Shown here piece by piece: positions 8,513-16,032 of a DNA stretch of 64,000 nt. This DNA comes from Pseudomonas sp. UBA5706. GTDB taxonomy: Bacteria; Pseudomonadota; Gammaproteobacteria; Pseudomonadales; Pseudomonadaceae. The stretch lies in NCBI RefSeq assembly GCF_002419965.1, contig NZ_DIHC01000057.1, positions 62,001 to 126,000 of the forward strand, in the 5' to 3' direction. Each line of letters opens with the position of its first letter. Within the stretch, counting starts at the first letter, position 1. Under the pieces are notes generated by a model. It worked only from the letters and a program-made list of their open reading frames with translations. It was not told where the DNA came from and made no database searches. A program made the position numbers and the translations under genes.

Positions 8513-9646
8513 TCAGTCCAGCAGCGGCGTTGCGAGCCCGCGTTTGGCATAGAAGGTGTCGACAAAGGCGGCCAATGTACCTTGTTGAATAGCCTCGCGC
8601 AAACCAGCCATAAGCAGCTGGTAATGCCGCAAATTATGGATCGTATTGAGCATGCTCCCCAGCATTTCGCCGCACTTGTCCAAGTGATGCAGATACGCGC
8701 GGGAGAAGTTCTTGCAGGTATAGCAATCGCAGGTCGGATCCAGTGGCGAATCATCGTGGCGATGAAATGCGTTGCGAATCTTCAGCACACCGGTGTCGAT
8801 GAACAGATGACCGTTGCGAGCATTGCGCGTCGGCATGACGCAGTCGAACATATCGACTCCGCGGCGCACACCTTCAACCAGGTCCTCGGGCTTGCCTACA
8901 CCCATAAGGTAACGAGGTTTGTCAGCCGGCATCCGGCCTGGCAGATAATCCAGGACCTTGATCATTTCGTGCTTGGGCTCGCCCACCGATAGACCGCCGA
9001 TGGCCAGGCCGTCGAAATCCAGCTCGCTCAAGCCTTCCAGCGAGCGCATGCGCAGATTCTCGTGCATACCGCCCTGAACGATGCCGAACAGCGCCGCGGT
9101 ATTCTCGCCATGGGCGATTTTCGAGCGCTTGGCCCAACGCAGCGACAACTCCATCGACGTACGCGCGACATCTTCATCAGCCGGGTACGGCGTGCATTCG
9201 TCGAAGATCATCACGATGTCCGACCCCAGGTCACGCTGCACCTGCATCGACTCTTCAGGACCCATGAACACCTTCGCGCCATCTACCGGAGAGGCGAAGG
9301 TCACGCCCTCCTCCTTGATCTTGCGCATGGCGCCCAGGCTGAACACCTGGAAACCGCCGGAGTCGGTCAGGATCGGGCCTTTCCACTGCATGAAATCGTG
9401 CAGGTCGCCGTGGCCCTTGATCACTTCGGTGCCCGGGCGCAGCCACAGGTGAAAGGTGTTGCCGAGGATGATCTGCGCACCCGTGGCTTCGATATCCCGA
9501 GGCAGCATGCCCTTGACCGTACCGTAGGTCCCTACGGGCATGAACGCCGGCGTTTCGACCACGCCACGGGGAAAGGTCAGACGACCGCGACGCGCCTTGC
9601 CATCGGTGGCAAGCAACTCGAAAGACATACGACAGGTGCGACTCAT
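8513..9646 (-). CDS. tgt: tRNA-guanine(34) transglycosylase
   Basis: 377 residues. It exchanges guanine 34 of GUN-anticodon tRNAs for preQ1 on the way to queuosine. Family features are visible: the active-site DSGGFQVFSLG near residue 98, the substrate-pocket GGLSVGE, and the zinc-binding CDCYTC with the downstream HH pair. The start at 9646 overlaps the queA stop by ATGA and has GAGGA six bases upstream; the internal ATG at 9631 (MSFELL), which corresponds to the start in some relatives, has no visible ribosome-binding site. Confidence 0.97.
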   Translation of the reverse strand: MSRTCRMSFELLATDGKARRGRLTFPRGVVETPAFMPVGTYGTVKGMLPRDIEATGAQIILGNTFHLWLRPGTEVIKGHGDLHDFMQWKGPILTDSGGFQVFSLGAMRKIKEEGVTFASPVDGAKVFMGPEESMQVQRDLGSDIVMIFDECTPYPADEDVARTSMELSLRWAKRSKIAHGENTAALFGIVQGGMHENLRMRSLEGLSELDFDGLAIGGLSVGEPKHEMIKVLDYLPGRMPADKPRYLMGVGKPEDLVEGVRRGVDMFDCVMPTRNARNGHLFIDTGVLKIRNAFHRHDDSPLDPTCDCYTCKNFSRAYLHHLDKCGEMLGSMLNTIHNLRHYQLLMAGLREAIQQGTLAAFVDTFYAKRGLATPLLD

Positions 9647-10707
9647 GCTTGATCCTCTGAGGCCGAGTCCTTGGGAGCCGTCGGCGCGGGATTGCGGGTG
9701 ATGAACATGGCATCCCCGTAACTGAAAAAGCGGTAACCGTTGTCCACCGCTGCCGCGTAGGCCGCCATGGTTTCCGGATAACCGGCGAATGCCGAAACCA
9801 GCATCAACAGCGTGGATTCAGGCAAATGGAAGTTGGTCACCAAGGCATCGACCACATGAAATGGTCGCCCCGGATAGATAAAGATATCGGTGTCGCCACT
9901 GAACGGTTTGAGTACGCCATCGCGAGCTGCACTCTCCAGCGAGCGGACACTGGTCGTACCGACCGCGATCACCCGACCCCCGCGCGCGCGACAGGCAGCA
10001 ACAGCATCGACCACGTCCTGAGTGACTTCCAGCCACTCGTTGTGCATGTGGTGATCCTCGATCCGCTCGACGCGCACCGGCTGAAACGTCCCCGCCCCCA
10101 CATGCAGGGTGACGAACGCTGACTCGACACCCTTCTTGGCAATCGCATCCATCATCGTCTGATCGAAATGCAACCCCGCCGTCGGCGCCGCCACCGCACC
10201 GGCACGCTGCGCGTACACCGTCTGGTATCGCTCACGGTCGGCGTCGTCATCCGGGCGATCTATATAAGGAGGCAATGGCATATGCCCCACGCGCTCCAAC
10301 AACGGCAGAACCGGCTCTGCAAAACGCAGCTCGAACAACGCATCGTGACGCGCGACCATCTCGGCTTCGCCACCGCCATCGATGAGGATTGTCGAACCCG
10401 CCTTCGGCGACTTGCTGGAACGCACATGAGCGAGCACACGATGCTGATCCAGCACCCGCTCCACCAGAATCTCCAGCTTGCCGCCCGAGGCTTTCTGCCC
10501 GAACAGACGCGCCGGAATCACCCGGGTATTGTTGAAAACCATGAGATCGCCAGAGCGCAAATAATCCAGCAAATCAGTGAATTGGCGATGAGCCAGCGCG
10601 CCGCTCGGCCCATCGAGGGTCAGCAAACGGCTACTGCGACGCTCCGCCAACGGATGGCGAGCGATCAATGCATCAGGGAGTTCGAAGGTAAAGTCGGCGA
10701 CACGCAT
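9643..10707 (-). CDS. queA: S-adenosylmethionine:tRNA ribosyltransferase-isomerase
   Basis: 354 residues. It transfers and isomerises the ribosyl group of AdoMet onto preQ1-modified tRNA, giving epoxyqueuosine, the step after Tgt. It opens with the family start RVADFTFELPDALIARHPL and includes FNNTRVIPARLFG and GTFQPVR. It is the first gene of the minus-strand operon and is translationally coupled to tgt by a 4-base overlap. Confidence 0.98.
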   Translation of the reverse strand: MRVADFTFELPDALIARHPLAERRSSRLLTLDGPSGALAHRQFTDLLDYLRSGDLMVFNNTRVIPARLFGQKASGGKLEILVERVLDQHRVLAHVRSSKSPKAGSTILIDGGGEAEMVARHDALFELRFAEPVLPLLERVGHMPLPPYIDRPDDDADRERYQTVYAQRAGAVAAPTAGLHFDQTMMDAIAKKGVESAFVTLHVGAGTFQPVRVERIEDHHMHNEWLEVTQDVVDAVAACRARGGRVIAVGTTSVRSLESAARDGVLKPFSGDTDIFIYPGRPFHVVDALVTNFHLPESTLLMLVSAFAGYPETMAAYAAAVDNGYRFFSYGDAMFITRNPAPTAPKDSASEDQA

Positions 10708-10773
10708 GATGGGGTTCGTCTAGCAGGGCCGCGAAGTTTAGCCGAAAACCTGAAAATTGACCATGAAACATGA

Positions 10774-10802
10774 TTGACCAACGGTAATCTCATCTCTATA
10801 CT
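10774..10802 (+). promoter_or_regulatory. Sigma70 promoter of tRNA-Leu
   Basis: TTGACC (10774-10779), a 17-bp spacer and TATACT (10797-10802), placing the start about 7 bp before the mature tRNA 5' end. The match to the -35/-10 consensus with ideal spacing makes this the clearest promoter in the window. Confidence 0.85.
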
Positions 10803-10815
10803 TCGCCGCCATTGA

Positions 10816-10900
10816 GCCCTGATGGCGGAATTGGTAGACGCGGCGGATTCAAAATCCGTTTTCGAAAGAAGTGGGAGTTCGATTCTCCCTCGGGGCACCA
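10816..10900 (+). tRNA. tRNA-Leu (anticodon CAA)
   Basis: 85-nt class II tRNA. Acceptor arms GCCCTGA / TCGGGGC pair (one G-U), the D arm has GGCGGAATTGGTAGACGC, the anticodon loop TTCAAAA gives CAA (reads UUG), there is a long variable arm, the T loop is GTTCGATTC, and the CCA is encoded. It has its own promoter and terminator. No integrase or att-like duplication was seen beside it. Confidence 0.97.
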
Positions 10901-10942
10901 AACAGTAGGACCTTCAAGAGGTTGCATAGCTTGGAGGAAAAG

Positions 10943-10972
10943 AAAACCGGCCATATTTGAGCCGGTTTTTTT
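10943..10972 (+). terminator. Rho-independent terminator after tRNA-Leu
   Basis: Inverted repeat AAAACCGGC / GCCGGTTTT with an 8-11 nt loop and a run of T residues on the plus strand, about 43 bp beyond the tRNA. Confidence 0.9.
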
Positions 10973-11081
10973 GTGTCCGTCATTCCAACCTCGCTCTACC
11001 TGCTTGAGGGAGTCCTTAAAAGCTCAACGCCCACAGTCAGCTATCGCACCGGCAATTTGTCGCGCACCAACAAACACATTC

Positions 11082-11105
11082 ACACATTCGAATATGTTAA
11101 TGTGT
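11082..11105. promoter_or_regulatory. Candidate operator of the OYE/ArsR-type operon
   Basis: Perfect 7-bp inverted repeat ACACATT / AATGTGT with a 10-bp centre, 32 bp before the reductase ATG. The position and symmetry fit a dimeric winged-helix repressor; the ArsR-type gene two positions downstream is the natural candidate (inference). Confidence 0.45.
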
Positions 11106-11136
11106 CGGCCTCTTCCTTGAACTGCCCGGATCCGAA

Positions 11137-12261
11137 ATGACCGACTCAAGCTTGTTTGAACCGCTGTCCTTTGCTGGCTTCACCCTCAGAAACAGAATCG
11201 CGCTACCGCCGTTGACTCGCTCCCGGAGCACGCAGCCCGGTGACATCCCCAATGCGTTGATGAGCGAGTATTACAAGCAACGTGCCAGTGCGGGCTTCAT
11301 GGTCACTGAAGGTACGCAGATCGAGCCACGGGGCCAGGGTTATGCCTGGACCCCCGGTATTTATAGCGAAGAACAGGTAAAAGGCTGGAAGCAGGTAACC
11401 CGCGCTGTTCATGGGCAAGGCGGCGTGATTTTTTGCCAGCTTTGGCACGTAGGTCGGGTTTCGCACACCAGCTTGCAGCCTGAATCTCAGCCTCCTGTCG
11501 CGCCCTCTGCGATCAAAGCGACGGCCGTTAAAGTGTTTATCGAGACCGGCCCGGCATCCGGTGCTTTGGCGGACCCAAGTCAGCCCCGTGAGCTGACTAT
11601 TGAGGAGGTTAGGGAGTTGATCGAGCTCTATCGGCTGGCGGCGGTGAATGCGAAAGAGGCGGGTTTTGACGGAGTGGAATTGCATTCGGCTAATGGCTAT
11701 CTGCTCAACCAATTCATTTCCGAGCACACCAACCTCCGTACTGATGAATATGGCGGATCGCTGGATAATCGCCTGCGTTTCTTACGCGAAGTGACCGAAG
11801 CCGTTATTTCTGTTTTCGGGGCCGAGCGTGTAGGTGTGCGGTTCTCGCCGCTGTTTGAAACCACCACTGAGGCTCGTGTTTATCTGGGTCTTGTGGAAAG
11901 CGATCCGCACGCCACTTACATTCAGGCCGCGTCCATGCTCAATGGCTTGGGCATCGGTTACCTGTCCATCGCTGAAGCTGACTGGGATAACTGCCCTGAC
12001 CTGCCGCTATCGTTTCGTAAGTCGCTGCGTGAGGTTTTTACCAGGCCAATCATGTACTCCGGGTGCTACACCGAAGAGAAAGCCAAGCGAATGCTGGCTG
12101 ACGGTTATGGAGACCTGTTCGGTTTTGGGCGCACGTTTATTGCCAATCCCGATCTACCTTATCGATTCAAAAACGGCTTACCGCTCAATCCAGTGGATCA
12201 CGCGACGCTTTATGGTGGCGCAAAGGAAGGCTATATCGACTATCCATTTAGTAAGCCATAA
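11137..12261 (+). CDS. Old-yellow-enzyme family alkene/N-ethylmaleimide reductase
   Basis: 374-residue FMN-dependent NAD(P)H oxidoreductase of the OYE/NemA/XenB group, which reduces activated C=C bonds, maleimides and nitro compounds. Visible features are LRNRIALPPLTRSR (FMN site), CQLWHVGR, the substrate-binding pair within GVELHSANGYLLNQF (His/Asn), DEYGGSLDNR, and the C-terminal phosphate site FGRTFIANPDL. The length is normal. It is followed after 52 bp by an ArsR-type regulator on the same strand, suggesting a self-contained electrophile-response unit comparable in logic to nemRA. Confidence 0.93.
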   Translation: MTDSSLFEPLSFAGFTLRNRIALPPLTRSRSTQPGDIPNALMSEYYKQRASAGFMVTEGTQIEPRGQGYAWTPGIYSEEQVKGWKQVTRAVHGQGGVIFCQLWHVGRVSHTSLQPESQPPVAPSAIKATAVKVFIETGPASGALADPSQPRELTIEEVRELIELYRLAAVNAKEAGFDGVELHSANGYLLNQFISEHTNLRTDEYGGSLDNRLRFLREVTEAVISVFGAERVGVRFSPLFETTTEARVYLGLVESDPHATYIQAASMLNGLGIGYLSIAEADWDNCPDLPLSFRKSLREVFTRPIMYSGCYTEEKAKRMLADGYGDLFGFGRTFIANPDLPYRFKNGLPLNPVDHATLYGGAKEGYIDYPFSKP

Positions 12262-12313
12262 ACTGCCGCCCTCAATGGCGAGACTGTCTCGTCGGCAAGG
12301 GACGGGTATCGAA

Positions 12314-12640
12314 ATGCAGGAGTTGAACGAGACGCTCAAAGTGCTCACCAACCCGACACGGCGAGCCGTGCTGGGTTGGCTTAAAGACCCGCACGAGTCC
12401 TTTAAAGGTTGCCTGCAGCTGTATGACTTCAGCGTGTACGGGGTCTGTGCGAGCCTGATTCAGGAAAAAAGCGGGCTCTCACAACCCGCCACGTCGATTT
12501 GCTTGAAGTCCTTACATGATCAGGGTCTGGTAAAGGCCAGCAAGGTCGGCAAATGGACGTATTACAAGCGCGATGAAGACCGGCTGGCCGCAGCGATTGC
12601 CGGACTCTTGGAAGATATAGGGGTCGATCTTAAAAAGTGA
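12314..12640 (+). CDS. ArsR-type winged-helix regulator
   Basis: 108-residue transcriptional regulator. It begins with the typical ALTNPTRRAVL-like helix (KVLTNPTRRAVLGWL) and has the recognition-helix region KSGLSQPATSICLKSLHDQGLVKASKVGKWTYYK. The classic metal-binding ELCVCDL box of ArsR is absent; instead there are three cysteines at residues 33, 45 and 63, the last inside the recognition helix. Next to an OYE reductase this suggests thiol-based sensing of electrophiles (inference). The ATG at 12314 starts the homologous region; the longer open frame upstream overlaps the reductase and is not credible. Confidence 0.85.
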   Translation: MQELNETLKVLTNPTRRAVLGWLKDPHESFKGCLQLYDFSVYGVCASLIQEKSGLSQPATSICLKSLHDQGLVKASKVGKWTYYKRDEDRLAAAIAGLLEDIGVDLKK

Positions 12641-12846
12641 TTCGATGGGTTTGGCTCATCGGCTCGATCAGGAGGATTTAAAAGCGACGAGCCCCCGCTT
12701 TACTTCCGTCATCGCTTCCCGCTAAAGTCCGCGCCTGGGCGTTTGCTGCGCCTGCGGTCCGCGCGAAGGGTTACCCCAAGCATGCTTCCCACATTCTCAT
12801 TCCAGCTCCTGGCTTGTCGGCGGACCGAGCCCTGTAAGGAGTTGGC

Positions 12847-14088
12847 ATGCCTGCCACTAACGCTTCCCATCATCACGGTCTTCCAGATTTACCCTCCCTG
12901 CGTAAACGCGCCAAGCGTCTTTTAAAGGCACTGAATAACGACCAGGCTGACGATGCTCGTGCGCAGCTTCGAGCACTGGGTTTGTCGGGCCCTGACTATC
13001 GACTGGCCGACACGCAATGGCTACTGGCTCGCGAAATGGGCTTCGCCAGTTGGCCCAAACTGATTTCCCACGCTGACAGTGTCGCGTTCGCAGCACGCCA
13101 TCCCGGCTTCGCTGCAACGCACGAAGCCTCGGTCCAGCATTGGCGTTGCGGAAACGACATCGAGCACAGCCTGCGAATCACCGGTTTCTCAGGCTCGTTT
13201 CACATGTTCGATGATCCGATGGTCATGGGTCCGGTCCCCGCTCTACCTGACGACGAATACTGGGCGGTACGAGCGGCTTTCGCAGAGCAGGCATTCGGGT
13301 TGTCTTCCCGTGATATCCAACAGCGCCAGGCCGTGCAGCGTGAGGCATTGGCGCAACTGACTACCGATAGCGAGCTGGTGCTGTGGTGCGAGGCAGATGC
13401 CTACGATCAATTGTTTCTGGTGCGGCTATTGGCAAGCCTGCCTGCCCTGCCACGCCGACTTGAATTGATTGAAATCAATCACGTGCCCGGCGTGGAACGG
13501 TTTATAGGCATAGGCCAACTGGCCCCGGACCTGCTCGCTTGGCTCTGGCCGCAACGGCGCCCGCTCGGTGAGGACGCGCTGATGCTGGCCCGTAAGGTCT
13601 GGGCCGCCTACACCGCGGCAGACCCAAGTGACTGGGCCCGGCTTGCCAATCAACAGCATGCGGTACTGCCGCTGCTGGGGCCTGCTCTGATGCGCCAGTT
13701 GCAAGAGCTTCCCGGCGCGGTGGATGGCCTGAGCCTCACCCAGCGCCTGACACTGCGCATCCTCGCCGACCATGGTGAGCTGCCCGCGGGCAAGGTCTTC
13801 GGCCACCTGATGATGAGCTACGAGCCGCTTCCCTATTTGGGGGATTTGATGTTCAACGCGCTGCTCCACCCGCTGATTCATGCGCCGCATCCGCTGGTGC
13901 ATGAACAGCCGGGAAGCGAATGGCAGAAGCGCGCCGTTCGAATCACCCCATTGGGCGAGCAAATTCTGCGAGGGCACGCCAACTGGCTCGATCATGCGCC
14001 GGCCGAGCGTTGGGTGGGCGGGGTGTGCATCGTGGCTGATCACGCGCCTTGGGTGGTGAGTGACGAAGGAAGGGTATGGCGTCGCTAG
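12847..14088 (+). CDS. DUF1835/DUF3658 domain protein
   Basis: 413 residues of unknown function. The N-terminal 70 residues (SLRKRAKRLLKAL ... WLLAREMGFASWPKL) look like the helical, ankyrin-like leader that often precedes DUF1835. The central part (HWRCGNDIEHSL, GPVPALPDDEYWAVRAAF, LVLWCEADAYDQL) is DUF1835, and the C-terminal part with LTQRLTLRILADHG and ITPLGEQIL matches the accompanying DUF3658. AAGGAG six bases before the ATG supports the start. Conserved His/Asp positions suggest an enzyme, but the reaction is unknown. Confidence 0.8.
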   Translation: MPATNASHHHGLPDLPSLRKRAKRLLKALNNDQADDARAQLRALGLSGPDYRLADTQWLLAREMGFASWPKLISHADSVAFAARHPGFAATHEASVQHWRCGNDIEHSLRITGFSGSFHMFDDPMVMGPVPALPDDEYWAVRAAFAEQAFGLSSRDIQQRQAVQREALAQLTTDSELVLWCEADAYDQLFLVRLLASLPALPRRLELIEINHVPGVERFIGIGQLAPDLLAWLWPQRRPLGEDALMLARKVWAAYTAADPSDWARLANQQHAVLPLLGPALMRQLQELPGAVDGLSLTQRLTLRILADHGELPAGKVFGHLMMSYEPLPYLGDLMFNALLHPLIHAPHPLVHEQPGSEWQKRAVRITPLGEQILRGHANWLDHAPAERWVGGVCIVADHAPWVVSDEGRVWRR

Positions 14089-14135
14089 GCCAAGTCTAGC
14101 TTGGGTTCGTAGCCACGAGATCAGGCACTGTGATA

Positions 14136-14178
14136 GCGGTAAGCGCTGGAAGCGCTGCAGGCTTCCAGCGCTTACCGC
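14136..14178. repeat. 17-bp perfect inverted repeat between convergent genes
   Basis: GCGGTAAGCGCTGGAAG and its exact reverse complement separated by a 9-nt loop (14153-14161). It lies between the stops of the DUF1835 (+) and DUF2268 (-) genes. No T tract follows on either strand, so it is not a classical intrinsic terminator, although it could act as a bidirectional one or as an mRNA-end stabiliser. Confidence 0.8.
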
Positions 14179-14308
14179 ACTGATCAAAACAAGTCTGTTA
14201 AATCAGGCGTCCCGTTTCGCCGTCACGGAATAATCGAAGACACTCAAGGCATTCGATTCAAGCGACGCCGCGGGAGAACGGGCGAAACACTGAAAGGATG
14301 GGTCAGAC

Positions 14309-14947
14309 TCACCCTAGAGCGCTACGGAACGCCTCTGCATCCAATTGCGCAAGGTCCGAAGCCCGGCTGCCAGGGTGTTCCGAGAGGAATCTGCCAACCA
14401 ACCGAAACCCCAGGGAATACCCCAGCCACTTGGGTAAACCGGCGCTCCCGAAAAACCACGCCGCGTGGTCATGATCGGACCGGCTCCATTGCGTCTGGGC
14501 AGTGGCAATGTAAGGCTGAATCTCGCATGCACCGAGTTGCTCCCAGGGTTCCGGCGAACCGCCACAGACCTGCAGCGCAAAATGCCCTGCCAGCCCCTCC
14601 GAAACCAGTGACTCACCTAATGTCTTCTCATATCCGGGACCTTGCCAGCGAGCTGCGTGATGAAGCTCGTGCGCGAACATGCGCTCAAGGGACGCATCGG
14701 CGTTGTCCCTGAGCACCGGGCTTGCGGGATCGACAGTCAGATAAATGACCCCTGCCTCAGCCGCATACCCCAGATGGCCTTTCTCAGGAATCACGTGAGT
14801 GCCAGCCTTTACCACAACGTCGAGCGGCGACAACGCCATCAACGAACCGGCAATCTGGTGAGTCCGGGACAAGGCCGTACGAAGCCATTGGTTGATGTCG
14901 GTCAACGTGCCGCGAGCGTCGAGCAGATGAAGATTCAGCGCTGCCAT
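14309..14947 (-). CDS. DUF2268-type putative zinc metalloprotease
   Basis: 212 residues. The HELHH motif (FAHELHHAARW, about residue 107) with a downstream ESLVSEGLAGHF glutamate is the gluzincin-type zinc site of the DUF2268 family of predicted Zn-dependent proteases. No signal peptide is seen, so it is probably cytoplasmic. The start at 14947 (MAALNLHLL) has AAAAGG just upstream; a longer frame reaching 15031 runs through a tandem 17-bp repeat and has no homology-like sequence. Physiological substrate unknown. Confidence 0.8.
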   Translation of the reverse strand: MAALNLHLLDARGTLTDINQWLRTALSRTHQIAGSLMALSPLDVVVKAGTHVIPEKGHLGYAAEAGVIYLTVDPASPVLRDNADASLERMFAHELHHAARWQGPGYEKTLGESLVSEGLAGHFALQVCGGSPEPWEQLGACEIQPYIATAQTQWSRSDHDHAAWFFGSAGLPKWLGYSLGFRLVGRFLSEHPGSRASDLAQLDAEAFRSALG

Positions 14948-14961
14948 GGCATGCCTTTTGT

Positions 14962-14996
14962 TGTGGATTGCACTCAATTTGTGGATTGCACTCAAT
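14962..14996. repeat. Tandem 17-bp direct repeat upstream of the DUF2268 gene
   Basis: TGTGGATTGCACTCAAT occurs twice, at 14962-14978 and 14980-14996, separated by one base. It lies 15-50 bp before the start codon and could be an operator or a replication-slippage duplication. Confidence 0.85.
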
Positions 14997-15035
14997 ATCG
15001 GCGAGGTTACCAGAGAGCAAGGAACGTGCACCCGC

Positions 15036-15548
15036 TCATCCCCTCAACCACGCGGCGCGCCAGAGCCCTGAAAATCGACTGGGTTTTCGCTCGCCCCTCG
15101 TATCAACTGGCTTTGCGATCAGCTCCGGCAGATCCCTAAACCGCACCCAGTAATCACTCTGCCATTCCAGTAATCCGACCGAACTACCGGACCACCTCAT
15201 CGAACTCATGCTCGGCAAAGCCTGCTCGGTCTTGTCACGCAGGGTCGGCAACACCTCGTGAGTCAGCCAATGCCTTAGCGCTCGATTCTCGGGAACGTAG
15301 TGGTGGACGAGCATGGCAAACAGGCCGGATTCGCTGATGAGGAGTTGCTGGGTGCACTCCCCGTTGGCGTTGAGCCAGGCGGTTCGGCGTTGATCGGGGT
15401 CCAGCTTCCAGGTGGCGCGTTCGTCGAGCGCTTTGCCCATGAGACGGGCCGTGTCCTGAAGGCAGAACCAGGCCTGATTTTCCAGCAGAAGCGCGCGAAG
15501 TTGGCGGTGGTGGCGGATGAAGATTTGGGATTTGTAGCAGCCGGTCAT
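15036..15548 (-). CDS. BRO-N family phage antirepressor-like protein
   Basis: 170-residue protein with a BRO-N domain (prophage antirepressor): FIRHHRQLRALLLENQAWFCLQDTARLMG, then a Leu/Val-rich stretch LLISESGLFAMLVHHYVPENRALRHWLTHEVLPTLR, the conserved end of the domain. The C-terminal 60 residues are divergent. Such proteins bind and inactivate phage repressors. Its ATG overlaps the stop of a 22-codon ORF by ATGA, so translation is probably coupled. A structured RNA of the C4 type lies upstream. No phage repressor, integrase or structural genes are nearby, so its target is unknown. Confidence 0.88.
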   Translation of the reverse strand: MTGCYKSQIFIRHHRQLRALLLENQAWFCLQDTARLMGKALDERATWKLDPDQRRTAWLNANGECTQQLLISESGLFAMLVHHYVPENRALRHWLTHEVLPTLRDKTEQALPSMSSMRWSGSSVGLLEWQSDYWVRFRDLPELIAKPVDTRGERKPSRFSGLWRAAWLRG

Positions 15549-15613
15549 TGCCTAATCTCCGGTTGGCAGATAGGTGAGACGGACTGAGTGTATTGAGATT
15601 GCGGTGCCTGCAT
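15545..15613 (-). CDS. 22-codon leader ORF coupled to the antirepressor
   Basis: Short ORF starting at ATG 15613 (MQAPQSQYTQSV...), with a strong AAGGAGT Shine-Dalgarno at 15621-15627, and ending in a TGA that overlaps the antirepressor ATG. This is the position of the coupled upstream ORF in phage P1/P7 immI, where the C4 RNA blocks translation of that ORF and thereby of ant. The peptide itself has no recognisable feature; it is likely to matter as a translated leader rather than as a protein (inference). Confidence 0.65.
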   Translation of the reverse strand: MQAPQSQYTQSVSPICQPEIRQ

Positions 15614-15656
15614 GGGTAAGACTCCTTGGTTACGGCCACCCTATGTCGTCAAACAT
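15614..15656 (-). promoter_or_regulatory. C4 target region and leader-ORF ribosome-binding site
   Basis: Carries both antisense target segments and the AAGGAGT Shine-Dalgarno. A further 8-bp inverted repeat CCACCCTA / TAGGGTGG (about 15635-15642 with 15656-15663) shares its 5' arm with the end of the C4 closing stem, so the two structures would compete. Confidence 0.6.
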
Positions 15657-15740
15657 TAGGGTGGCGGCTGTGCGAAGGTTGACGAATCGGCCCAAGAATC
15701 CGGCAGACCCGGAGGTCTCCGACGCACAGCCGCCATAGCA
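15657..15740 (-). ncRNA. C4-type antisense RNA controlling the antirepressor
   Basis: Minus-strand RNA with a perfect 13-bp closing stem (15723-15735 with 15662-15674, UGGCGGCUGUGCG/CGCACAGCCGCCA) and an internal hairpin AGACC-UCCG-GGUCU. Two segments in its unpaired part complement its own downstream mRNA in the right antiparallel order: UUCUUGG (15692-15698) with CCAAGGA (15623-15629), which covers the leader-ORF Shine-Dalgarno, one G-U pair included, and UCGUCAA (15679-15685) with UUGACGA (15646-15652). This is the architecture of phage P1/P7 C4 RNA. RNA ends are estimates. Confidence 0.8.
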
Positions 15741-15838
15741 CGAACCTCAAGCAATAGCTTAAGTCATGTAGAGCAATGCTGATGCACCTTGAGAACAGAT
15801 CGTCAAATCCGGTCGCCACAATGAACGACGGCAGGGAG

Positions 15839-15898
15839 ACTAGCGTGGGTGTTTTGTGTGGACAACCCGCAGGCAGCAATTCAGAAAGGTCCTACACG
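15839..15898. repeat. 60-nt imperfect direct repeat, copy 1
   Basis: Aligns without gaps to 17129-17188 with 40 of 60 positions identical; both begin ACTAGCG, share ACAACCC and ATTCAGAA in the middle, and end TCCTACACG. The two copies flank the tandem-repeat and AT-rich segment. Confidence 0.7.
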
Positions 15899-15998
15899 CC
15901 AGCCGCTTTGGTGACTAGCAGGCCCTCCCGTTACCTTGGTCATCGCGGTGTGTCAGCGGGAATCGAGTTGAATGGATTTGCTGCCGGTTCCCGGCAGA

Positions 15999-16022
15999 TC
16001 GCGAGCAAGCTTGCTCCTACGG
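15999..16022. repeat. Single REP element
   Basis: GCGAGCAAGCTTGCTCCTAC, the common Pseudomonas REP motif with a GAGCAAGCTTGCTC palindrome, standing alone immediately before the 34-bp tandem array. Confidence 0.8.
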
Positions 16023-16032
16023 CCTGCGGCCA

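Noticed and set aside
10816..10900. tRNA-Leu as an integration site of a genomic island
   Set aside because: No integrase gene and no duplicated tRNA 3' end were seen on either side in the next several kilobases.
12743..12925. 60-codon frame starting before the DUF1835 gene
   Set aside because: It overlaps the DUF1835 start, which has the good Shine-Dalgarno, and its sequence is not protein-like.
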